Source: an uncultured Acidobacteriota bacterium
Lineage (GTDB): Bacteria; Acidobacteriota; Thermoanaerobaculia; Gp7-AA8
NCBI GenBank assembly: GCA_946887105.1
Contig: CAMPKJ010000178.1
Location: 1-10,152, forward strand
Reading direction: 5' to 3'
Length of the DNA: 10,152 nt
Shown: positions 1 through 5,276 of the stretch, piece after piece
Layout of the letters: every line of letters starts with the position of its first letter
How positions within the stretch are numbered: the stretch's first letter is position 1
Translations under genes and position numbers: made by a program
Notes under the pieces: generated by a model
Told to the model about the DNA's origin: nothing
Seen by the model: the letters and a program-made list of their open reading frames with translations, nothing else
The model's database searches: none

Positions 1-2
1 TG

Positions 3-54
3 TAGCCTTCTCCCCTCCGCAGAGGGGAGAAGGTGCCGCAGGCGGATGAGGGGT
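3..54 (-). repeat. Left inverted repeat with 12-bp hairpin
   Basis: The outer part forms a perfect stem: CCTTCTCCCCTC (6-17), loop CGCA (18-21), GAGGGGAGAAGG (22-33). A second small stem CCGC/GCGG (36-39 with 42-45) follows inwards, then GATGAGGGGT. Read on the minus strand this is the same unit as 445-495. GC-rich double-hairpin repeats of this kind (ACCCCTCATCCGCC next to CACCTTCTCCCC) are familiar from memory as abundant intergenic repeats in many high-GC bacteria. Confidence 0.85.
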
Positions 55-416
55 CACCCTATTTCCCGCCGCGCAATCCCCTCCCTGATCCACGCGATCC
101 CAAACTCGCCATCGCCGTCTGTGAGCTCATTGGGCATGCGTACCACTTCGATCCCACGACCGCGGAGAAACAGCGTGCGCACGCTGTCGTACTGACTCAT
201 GTCGATCGTGCCGTGCTGCGGCCCATCGAGCTCGATCGCGAGTTTCAACTCCGCACAGTAGAAATCGAGAATGTACGGCCCGACCGGTACCTGCCGCCGG
301 AACTTGTAGCCGAGTTCGCGATTGCGCAGCCACCACCAGACCTTGTGTTCCGCGCGGGTTTGCGCGTGGCGGAGACCGCGTGCGTTCACGCGCATACGGC
401 TGGAGAGATGGGCCAT
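54..416 (-). CDS. DUF559 domain protein (Vsr-like endonuclease fold)
   Basis: A 120-residue protein filled almost entirely by a DUF559 domain, related to the very-short-patch-repair and PD-(D/E)XK nuclease folds. Visible hallmarks are an N-terminal basic helix with Ala-Glu-x-x-x-Trp (residues 22-29), FRRQVPVGPYILDFYC (39-54), the acidic core D51 with E62-x-D64-G and H68, and IEVVRMPNE (89-97). These match the expected catalytic core, so the protein looks intact. The ATG at 416 is preferred because the family normally begins close to here. A GTG at 446 would add ten residues read from inside the right repeat. The ribosome site is weak (GGAAAC). Its job in cells is unknown; nicking or cutting DNA is inferred from the fold. 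The gene is enclosed by inverted repeats, and its stop codon lies in the left one. Confidence 0.85.
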   Translation of the reverse strand: MAHLSSRMRVNARGLRHAQTRAEHKVWWWLRNRELGYKFRRQVPVGPYILDFYCAELKLAIELDGPQHGTIDMSQYDSVRTLFLRGRGIEVVRMPNELTDGDGEFGIAWIREGIARREIG

Positions 417-444
417 GATGTTTCCGAGGGTACCTCGGAGGGGC

Positions 445-495
445 ACCCCTCATCCGCCTTCGGCACCTTCTCCCCTCAGAGAGGGGAGAAGGCTA
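445..495 (+). repeat. Right inverted repeat with 12-bp hairpin
   Basis: This is the mirror copy of the repeat at 3-54. It reads ACCCCTCATCCGCC, then CGGCACC, then a perfect stem CCTTCTCCCCTC (466-477), loop AGA (478-480), GAGGGGAGAAGG (481-492). The loop differs from the left copy (AGA here, CGCA or TGCG there) while both stem arms are identical. It lies immediately downstream of the ATP-grasp gene on the minus strand. It could stop or stabilise that transcript, although no run of T follows the stem. Confidence 0.85.
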
Positions 496-500
496 GACGA

Positions 501-1517
501 TCAGCGCCGCATCGCCAGTTCTACGATCTCGCCGATCAGCTCCTTGTACGAACGGCCGCTTTCCTTGGCGGCCATGGCGAATTCGGCGGCGGGGTCGAGC
601 CAGGGGTTGGGATTGGCTTCGATCACATAGATCTGACCGTCGTCGGTCATGCGCAGGTCGATGCGGCCGTAGTCGCGGAGTTTCAGCACGCGGTAGGCGG
701 TGGTGGCGGTGTCGTGGATGCGCTGCACGAGCTCTTCGTCGATGTCGCGCGCAGGGGCGGATTTCGTTTTCTTGTACGCCTCGGTGGTGGTGTCGAATTT
801 CACTTCGTAGCCGGCGATGCGCGGCATGCCTTCGGGCAGTTTCGAGAAATCGAGCTCGATCAGCGGCAGCGCCTCCGGCCTGTCGTTGCCGAGGATGGCG
901 GCGTAGATCTCGCGGCCCTCGATGTACTCCTCGATCAATGCGGGCGAGTCGAATTCATCCTGCACGTACGCGATGCGCTCGAACAGATCCTTCAGAGAGG
1001 TGACCACCGAGGCCGCCTCGATCCCCTTCGACGCGTCCTCCGCCGCCGGTTTCACGATCACCGGAAACTTGATGTCCTGCGCGTGCTCGACGCGCCCCTT
1101 GTTCATCACCACCGAATACGGCGTGTTGAGATCGTGATAGCGGATCAGCTTCTTGGCGATGGCTTTGTCCATGGCCAGGAACGATCCGTGCGGTCCGGCG
1201 CCGGTGTATTTCTTCCCGACCAGATCGAGAAAGGCCGCGAAGTGCATCTCCTTCGCGTCGTCGCCCGCGTACGACTCGACCAGGTTGAAATAGAGATCGG
1301 CATTCGATCGCGACAGCGTGGTCAGCGTCTGCGGGCGTCCGTCGATGGCCAGCGTCGACGGCTCGTGTCCGAGGTCGTTCAGCGCATCGGTGATGGCCTC
1401 GATGTCGGTCTTCCTCTTTCTCTTCTTCTTGCCGTTTTCCGCGGCCGCGGCCTCGATGTTCGCGCCGGGATATTCTTCGTAGCCTTCGAACGTGTTGAAC
1501 AGAATCGTTACCTTCAA
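501..1517 (-). CDS. ATP-grasp enzyme, D-alanine-D-alanine ligase-like
   Basis: A 338-residue protein of the D-Ala-D-Ala ligase type within the ATP-grasp superfamily, which joins a carboxylate to an amine through an acyl-phosphate. Visible motifs are FNLVES (77-82), YTGAG (104-108), the nucleotide-binding KPAAEDASKGI (156-166), IEEYIEGREIY (195-205), and the metal-binding D287 (YGRIDLRM) with E300 and N302 (VIEANPNPWL). The start is TTG at 1517: GGAGG at 1526-1530 lies 8 bases upstream, and the TTGA overlaps the stop of the preceding peptidase gene. A lysine/arginine-rich run (KKKRKRK, 30-36) interrupts the N-terminal domain. True D-Ala-D-Ala ligases usually sit in cell-wall clusters. This one is paired with a zinc peptidase, so another dipeptide or amide-forming substrate is likely. 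The substrate cannot be read from the sequence. Confidence 0.88.
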   Translation of the reverse strand: MKVTILFNTFEGYEEYPGANIEAAAAENGKKKRKRKTDIEAITDALNDLGHEPSTLAIDGRPQTLTTLSRSNADLYFNLVESYAGDDAKEMHFAAFLDLVGKKYTGAGPHGSFLAMDKAIAKKLIRYHDLNTPYSVVMNKGRVEHAQDIKFPVIVKPAAEDASKGIEAASVVTSLKDLFERIAYVQDEFDSPALIEEYIEGREIYAAILGNDRPEALPLIELDFSKLPEGMPRIAGYEVKFDTTTEAYKKTKSAPARDIDEELVQRIHDTATTAYRVLKLRDYGRIDLRMTDDGQIYVIEANPNPWLDPAAEFAMAAKESGRSYKELIGEIVELAMRR

Positions 1518-2536
1518 CGTGCGGGCCTCCGATGCTTCAAACGTTTCTTCCCGGTGAGAAACGTCATTGCCAGTGTAGTGATGTAGACCGTCAGATCGAG
1601 CATCTGCTGCCGCGCGCGCTCGCGCACGACCACCAGATCGAGCTCGTCGAGCCGCTTCTCGATCGCGATCACGAGGGTGCGTACGAGCGTGCGCCGCACA
1701 CCAGTCCAGTAGTTGACCTTATCGATGATGGTGCGGCGGTGCTCTTTCAACAGCGCCGCGGCCGAACGCGCCTCGCCATCGGTGCGGCTCGGGAAGATGT
1801 CCAGCAGATCGGCATCGAGCGCCAGGTCGGCGATCATCGGCGACTCGTCGACGTGGAACTGCTGATAGAACTCTTCGACGGTCTGGTCCATCTCGGCGAC
1901 GGTGATGTCCGTCTTGCCGACCGGCCGCACCGGCGGCGTGTCGCCGAGCTCGCGCGCGATGCGATCGACGTACTGCAGTTTCTTCAGCGCGCCCCATCCC
2001 GCATAACGCCGCTTCCAGCGCGACTCGGGATCGAGCCAGACCGCGAACGTCTCCGCGAAGTCTTCGTCGGGATGTTTCTGCGCGTACCAGCCGGGGATGT
2101 AACGGACGAAGTCGCGTGAGAAGGGAACGAACGGATAGTCGTCGCGATACGGCTTGCGGCTCGACCCGAACAGCTTGCGCCACTCGGAGGTCTGATAGAG
2201 CTCGTACGCGTGGTTGAACGCGTGGCCCGCCTCGTGGCGCAGGTACATCATGGTCTCGCGCTCGCCCTCGACGTCATTGATCGCGTCTTCGAGGTTGGCG
2301 ATGCGCGGATCGCCGAGGTAGAAGGGGATGCCGATCACCGGCTCGCCGCTCGGGGAGCCCCATTCATCCGACAGGTAACAGGTCGGCCGGAAGTGCCGCA
2401 GGTCCTTCGCCTCCAGCTCGGCGTAGAGATGCCGCACGAGCTCCGCGACCGGGGAACGCTCCAGCGATAAGCCGAGGTCGCGGATGCGCACCGGCAAGAG
2501 CTGCAACGCCTCGGGCGGCGCATGTTCGAATTGCAT
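1514..2536 (-). CDS. Putative zinc-binding metallopeptidase (HEAGH)
   Basis: A 340-residue protein with the zinc motif HEAGH at 101-105 (MMYLRHEAGHAFNHAYEL). A conserved block follows, with PFSRDFVRYIPGWYAQKHP (138-156) and then DEDFAETFAVWL (157-168), whose Glu residues could supply the third zinc ligand. The YLSDEWGSP segment (54-62) is also typical of the family known from memory as 'putative zinc-binding metallo-peptidase' (Peptidase_Mx). There is no signal peptide, so it is probably cytoplasmic. The reading frame stays open far upstream (to 2836), but that extension lies antisense to the EVE gene and has no family resemblance. ATG 2536 is therefore chosen. The stop overlaps the TTG of the ATP-grasp gene (TTGA), so the two are likely translated together. 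The substrate is unknown. Confidence 0.85.
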   Translation of the reverse strand: MQFEHAPPEALQLLPVRIRDLGLSLERSPVAELVRHLYAELEAKDLRHFRPTCYLSDEWGSPSGEPVIGIPFYLGDPRIANLEDAINDVEGERETMMYLRHEAGHAFNHAYELYQTSEWRKLFGSSRKPYRDDYPFVPFSRDFVRYIPGWYAQKHPDEDFAETFAVWLDPESRWKRRYAGWGALKKLQYVDRIARELGDTPPVRPVGKTDITVAEMDQTVEEFYQQFHVDESPMIADLALDADLLDIFPSRTDGEARSAAALLKEHRRTIIDKVNYWTGVRRTLVRTLVIAIEKRLDELDLVVVRERARQQMLDLTVYITTLAMTFLTGKKRLKHRRPAR

Positions 2537-2540
2537 CGCG

Positions 2541-2556
2541 GGAAGGATATCCTTCC
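2541..2556. promoter_or_regulatory. Perfect 16-bp palindrome between divergent genes
   Basis: GGAAGGATATCCTTCC reads identically on both strands. It sits exactly midway between the two start codons (2536 on minus, 2561 on plus), each 4 bases from its edge. Only 24 bases separate the genes. The GGAAGG on each strand lies about 14 bases from its start codon, which is too far for a normal ribosome site. The central GGATATCC could instead serve as a shared -10 element giving leaderless divergent messages, or as an operator for a dimeric regulator. The symmetry is seen directly; the role is inferred. Confidence 0.55.
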
Positions 2557-2560
2557 GCGC

Positions 2561-2974
2561 ATGAAACACTGGCTCATGAAATGCGAACCGTCCGCGTACG
2601 CCATCGACGATCTCCAGCGCGACGGCTCCACAAAATGGGAAGGCGTGCGCAATTACCAGGCGCGCAATTTCATGCGCGATGAGATGAAAGTTGGCGACAA
2701 GGTGCTGTTCTACGCATCGAACGCCGATCCGTCCGGCGTCACCGGACTGGCCGAGGTCAGCCGCGAAGGGTATCCGGATCCGAGCGATCCGACGTGGACG
2801 CTGGTGGACATCCGCTTCGTGCAGAAGTTTCCGCACATCGTCTCGCTGGAGACATTGAAGAACACGCCAGGACTGGAAGAAATGGTGGTGACGAAGAAGG
2901 GCTCGCGGCTCTCGATCCAGCCGGTGACGAAGCGCGAATACGACATCGTCGTGAAGCTGGGCAAGAAGAAATGA
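2561..2974 (+). CDS. EVE domain-containing protein
   Basis: A 137-residue single-domain EVE protein (PUA-like fold, relative of thymocyte nuclear protein 1/Thy28). The family is known or predicted to bind modified bases in DNA or RNA. Visible hallmarks are the start [33 protein letters not shown] (25-39), the [11 protein letters not shown] stretch (44-54) and RLSIQPVT (116-123). The family usually has FYHSN at the fourth of these; here the His is Ala. The loop after EGYPDPS is shorter than I expect, lacking the segment of roughly 15 residues that often precedes the WxxVDVRFV strand. The start is firm because the first residues are the family signature. The stop overlaps the macro-domain start (ATGA, 2971-2974), so the two are translationally coupled. 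Confidence 0.92.
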   Translation: MKHWLMKCEPSAYAIDDLQRDGSTKWEGVRNYQARNFMRDEMKVGDKVLFYASNADPSGVTGLAEVSREGYPDPSDPTWTLVDIRFVQKFPHIVSLETLKNTPGLEEMVVTKKGSRLSIQPVTKREYDIVVKLGKKK

Positions 2975-3495
2975 AGCTGTCCCTGCATCGCGGCGACATC
3001 ACGAAGCTCGACGTCGACGCGATCGTGAACGCCGCGAATGCTTCGCTCCTCGGCGGAGGCGGCGTCGACGGCGCAATTCATCGCGCGGCCGGGCCGGAAC
3101 TGCTCGCGGAGTGCCGGACGCTCGGCGGATGTCCGACCGGCGAAGCGCGCATCACGCGCGGTTACCGGCTCCCGGCGCGGCACGTCATCCACACGGTCGG
3201 TCCGGTCTGGCGCGGCGGAACGCAGCGGGAGCCGGAGTTGCTGGCGTCGTGTTATCGCAACAGCCTGGCGCTGGCGGTCGAGCATGGCGTGCGCACGATT
3301 GCATTTCCGGCGATCAGCTGCGGCGTGTACGGCTATCCGGTCGATCAGGCCGCGCGCATCGCGGTCGAGGAAACGGAGCGATTCGCGACGGGGCATCCGT
3401 CCATCGAGAGCGTGCTGTTCGTCTGCTTCGAAGACGATTGCGCGCGGGCGTACGAGCAGGTGCTCGCCTCTGGAACGAGCTTTGCGGACGCGTGA
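2971..3495 (+). CDS. Macro domain protein, O-acetyl-ADP-ribose deacetylase (YmdB type)
   Basis: A 174-residue macro domain. The family binds ADP-ribose, and bacterial YmdB-like members hydrolyse O-acetyl-ADP-ribose or remove ADP-ribose from targets. Visible motifs are GDIT (8-11), IVNAAN (18-23), [14 protein letters not shown] (28-41) including the Asp (D33) associated with catalysis, [13 protein letters not shown] (56-68), HVIHTVGP (71-78) and the ligand loop [12 protein letters not shown] (112-123). All key ligand positions look intact, so the enzyme is probably active. It starts within the stop of the EVE gene (ATGA) and is followed after 3 bases by the receiver gene, forming one operon. 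The neighbour suggests an ADP-ribosylation or nucleic-acid-modification role rather than housekeeping NAD metabolism, but that is inference. Confidence 0.93.
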   Translation: MKLSLHRGDITKLDVDAIVNAANASLLGGGGVDGAIHRAAGPELLAECRTLGGCPTGEARITRGYRLPARHVIHTVGPVWRGGTQREPELLASCYRNSLALAVEHGVRTIAFPAISCGVYGYPVDQAARIAVEETERFATGHPSIESVLFVCFEDDCARAYEQVLASGTSFADA

Positions 3496-3498
3496 CGC

Positions 3499-3867
3499 AT
3501 GGTTGGCCCAAGCTGTCCCGCGCTCGTCATTCATGCAGATGATGCCTTCCGCAAGGCACTCATCGCCGCGCTCGATCAACACCATTTCAAGGTGTCGTTC
3601 GTGTCGGATGAACAGAGCGTCGAAGATCTGCTGCGCGAGCACACGTTCCGTGTGGTCCTGATCGGCGTGAACGTCGCCGCGAGCACGGGCGTGCGGTCGC
3701 TCGACGTCCTGCGGCAGGCGCGGCAGGACCGCCAATGCGCCGTGATCCTCCTCGGCGATCCCGACCCGCAGATCCGCACCATCGCACCGTGGGCCGACGA
3801 GACGCTGCTGAAGCCGGTCGATCCCGCGTACGTCGCCACACGCGCGCGCTCGTACTGCGAACGTTAG
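3499..3867 (+). CDS. Degenerate response-regulator receiver (pseudo-receiver)
   Basis: A 122-residue protein whose pattern fits a CheY-like receiver alone, with no output domain. The acidic pair D14-D15 follows the first strand (ALVIHADDAFR). The active-site Lys is present as K105 in ETLLKPVDP. The phospho-acceptor Asp expected at the end of the third strand is missing: RVVLIGVNV places G56 there. The conserved Thr/Ser in the AVILLGD strand (81-87) is also absent. Asp-to-His phosphotransfer is therefore unlikely, and a protein-protein switch or scaffold is more plausible. The ATG at 3499 begins 3 bases after the macro-domain stop, so it is co-transcribed with EVE and macro. The family assignment is moderate because the sequence is divergent. 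Confidence 0.7.
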   Translation: MVGPSCPALVIHADDAFRKALIAALDQHHFKVSFVSDEQSVEDLLREHTFRVVLIGVNVAASTGVRSLDVLRQARQDRQCAVILLGDPDPQIRTIAPWADETLLKPVDPAYVATRARSYCER

Positions 3868-3910
3868 TGTCGTGTCGGGACACCAGGTTTCTTCCGAGCG
3901 CCTTCACGCG

Positions 3911-3929
3911 TCCAACGGCGTGTTGGAGG
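3911..3929 (+). promoter_or_regulatory. Hairpin overlapping the ribosome site of the DUF4349 gene
   Basis: TCCAAC (3911-3916), loop GGCGT, GTTGGA (3922-3927) forms a perfect 6-bp stem. Its 3' arm includes the first bases of GGAGG (3925-3929), the ribosome-binding site 5 bases before GTG 3935. If it folds in the message, it would hide the site. A smaller stem GTGTC/GACAC (3872-3883) lies just upstream in the same 67-base gap. Confidence 0.4.
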
Positions 3930-3934
3930 TGCCC

Positions 3935-4789
3935 GTGAGAAACGCAATGACGCTGTTGATGATGGTGCTGCTGTTGTCCTGCAGCAAAGCCGAACATTCC
4001 GCGAAGAGCGTGGCCGCCGATGTGCCGCAGTCGCGCGGAGCCGAATCCGCGCCGGCGGCACTGGCAGCAATCCCGGCGCCCGCGACGCCACGCATGATCG
4101 TGCGCAGCGCGCAGATGCGCATAGTCGTCGGCGACACCACGAAGACCGTCGACGCCGTGACGAAAGCGGTCGAGGCGATGGGCGGATTCGTGGCCGGATC
4201 GAACGTCTGGCGCGAGGGAGAGCTGATGCGCGCGACGCTCACGTTGCGCGTGCCGTCGGACAAGCTCACCGCCGCGCTGGCGTCGATCCGCGGCCTGGCG
4301 CGCCGCGTCGACAATGAGACCATCGCCAGCGAGGACGTGTCGCAGGAGTACGTCGACCTCGGGTCGACGGTGCGCAATCTCGAGGCGACCGAAGCGGAGC
4401 TGCGCGAGCTGTTGATCGTGGCGCGGAAGAATTCGCGCAAGGCCGCGGACGTGCTGGAAGTGCACGAGCAGTTGACCGTCATCCGCGGCCAGATCGAGCA
4501 GGCGAAAGGGCGGATGCGTTATCTCTCTGAGGTGGCGGCGCTGTCATCGATCGCGCTCGAGATCCTGCCGGACGCGATCGCGCAGCCGGTGGTCGAGCCG
4601 GGCTGGCAGCCGCTGGTGGTCGCGAAGAATGCGGTGCGCGCGCTGGTCGGCTCGCTGCAATCGATGGCCACCGTCGCGATCTGGCTGCTCGTGTACGTCG
4701 TCCCGGTGTTCGGTATGCTCGCGCTGGTCATCGTCGCGCTGTGGAAGCTCGCGCGCCGTACCGCCAGAGCGAGGGAAGTTCATGAATGA
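3935..4789 (+). CDS. DUF4349 family lipoprotein with C-terminal membrane helix
   Basis: A 284-residue protein. It opens with a short lipoprotein signal, MRNAMTLLMMVLLLSC, with the lipidated Cys at 16. A Ala/Pro-rich linker follows, then a DUF4349 domain beginning near RMIVRSAQMRIVV. That domain includes MGGFVAGSN, the TLRVPSDKL block, and a long helical part (VDLGSTVRNLEATEAELRE through VIRGQIEQAKGRMRYL) that looks like a coiled-coil hairpin. A hydrophobic helix near the C-terminus (VAIWLLVYVVPVFGMLALV) is followed by a basic tail. The protein is therefore anchored in the envelope, probably at both ends. GTG 3935 is chosen because GGAGG lies 5 bases upstream and it gives the correct signal length. 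The biochemical function of DUF4349 is not established. The last bases overlap the DinB-like start by 8. Confidence 0.88.
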   Translation: MRNAMTLLMMVLLLSCSKAEHSAKSVAADVPQSRGAESAPAALAAIPAPATPRMIVRSAQMRIVVGDTTKTVDAVTKAVEAMGGFVAGSNVWREGELMRATLTLRVPSDKLTAALASIRGLARRVDNETIASEDVSQEYVDLGSTVRNLEATEAELRELLIVARKNSRKAADVLEVHEQLTVIRGQIEQAKGRMRYLSEVAALSSIALEILPDAIAQPVVEPGWQPLVVAKNAVRALVGSLQSMATVAIWLLVYVVPVFGMLALVIVALWKLARRTARAREVHE

Positions 4790-5258
4790 ACTGGTGAGCT
4801 ACTTCGATCGGATCCGGGAGCGGACCATGCGCGTGATCGCGTGCGTCCCTCCCGGCCGCGTCGACTGGACCTACAAGGAAGGAAAGTTCACGTTCGGCGA
4901 CGTGATGCGGCACCTGGCGTCGATCGAGCGCTGGATGTTTGCGGAGAACGCGATGCAGCGGCCGAGCCGCTATCCCGGACATGGCCCCGAGCTCGCCGGC
5001 GGGTACGACGCGGTGGTCGCATACATGCGCAGGATGCACGCGGAGTCGATGGAGCTGTTCGCACAGGCCGATCTCGACGCGATGTGCATGACTCCCGGTG
5101 GCGCGGAGTTGCGCGTCGGCAAATGGCTGCGCGCGATGATCGAGCACGAGTCGCATCATCGCGGGCAGCTTTACCTGTACTGTTCGATGCTCGACATTCC
5201 GACGCCGCCGATCTTCGGGTTGACCGAGGAGCAGGTCAAGGCGCGCAGCATCGGCTAA
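4782..5258 (+). CDS. DinB superfamily protein (DinB/YfiT-like four-helix bundle)
   Basis: A 158-residue protein matching the DinB/YfiT-like metal-binding four-helix bundle. The three metal-ligand histidines fit H44 (DVMRHLASIERW) and the H-x-x-x-H pair H122 and H126 (MIEHESHHRGQLYLY). Members act as thiol-dependent transferases or metal-dependent hydrolases, and many are of unknown function; nothing here points to a particular substrate. ATG 4782 is preceded by GAGGGAAG (4771-4778) and overlaps the end of the DUF4349 gene by 8 bases, so expression is likely coupled. The gene ends 18 bases before the convergent lyase gene. The family call is confident, the role is not. Confidence 0.9.
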   Translation: MNELVSYFDRIRERTMRVIACVPPGRVDWTYKEGKFTFGDVMRHLASIERWMFAENAMQRPSRYPGHGPELAGGYDAVVAYMRRMHAESMELFAQADLDAMCMTPGGAELRVGKWLRAMIEHESHHRGQLYLYCSMLDIPTPPIFGLTEEQVKARSIG

Positions 5259-5261
5259 AGA

Positions 5262-5276
5262 ACCGCGAAGTGCGGT
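5262..5276. terminator. Small hairpin between convergent genes
   Basis: ACCGC, loop GAAGT, GCGGT forms a perfect 5-bp stem filling the 18-base gap between the DinB-like stop and the lyase stop. With a one-base bulge the stem extends to AG/CT on the outside. No T-run follows on either strand. It is at best a weak bidirectional terminator. Confidence 0.3.

Larger units (their letters stand above)
3..495. mobile_element. Inverted-repeat-bounded cassette carrying a DUF559 gene
   Basis: Two near-identical inverted repeats (3-54 and 445-495) bracket a single small gene. Outside the hairpin loop they differ at essentially one base. Both outer ends read TAGCCTTCTCCCC inwards, so the unit begins and ends with TA, which could be a 2-bp target duplication or simply the repeat tip. 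The stop codon of the internal gene (54-56) lies at the inner edge of the left repeat. The right end stops 5 bases after the stop codon of the ATP-grasp gene, which suggests insertion into an intergenic gap. I infer a MITE- or REPIN-like element with a passenger nuclease gene. No classical transposase is present. The left flank is only 2 bases long, so a target duplication cannot be tested. Confidence 0.6.

Noticed and set aside
3..495. Paired repeats as a CRISPR array
   Set aside because: There are only two copies, in opposite orientation, separated by a protein gene, with no regularly spaced units.
33..1586. A 517-codon open frame on the plus strand
   Set aside because: It runs antisense to the DUF559, ATP-grasp and peptidase genes and has low-complexity Arg/Val/Gly-rich sequence with no recognisable family. 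Long antisense frames are expected in high-GC coding DNA.
2537..2836. N-terminal extension of the zinc metallopeptidase frame
   Set aside because: The extension is antisense to the EVE gene, lacks family resemblance, and the protein family begins near the MQFEHAPPEAL start.
2710..3735. A 341-codon minus-strand frame across the EVE, macro and receiver genes
   Set aside because: The three plus-strand genes have clear family motifs and coupled starts; the opposite frame does not.
3868..3934. Terminator between the receiver and lipoprotein genes
   Set aside because: The GTGTC/GACAC stem is only 5 bp and is not followed by a T-run, so transcription may continue into the lipoprotein gene.
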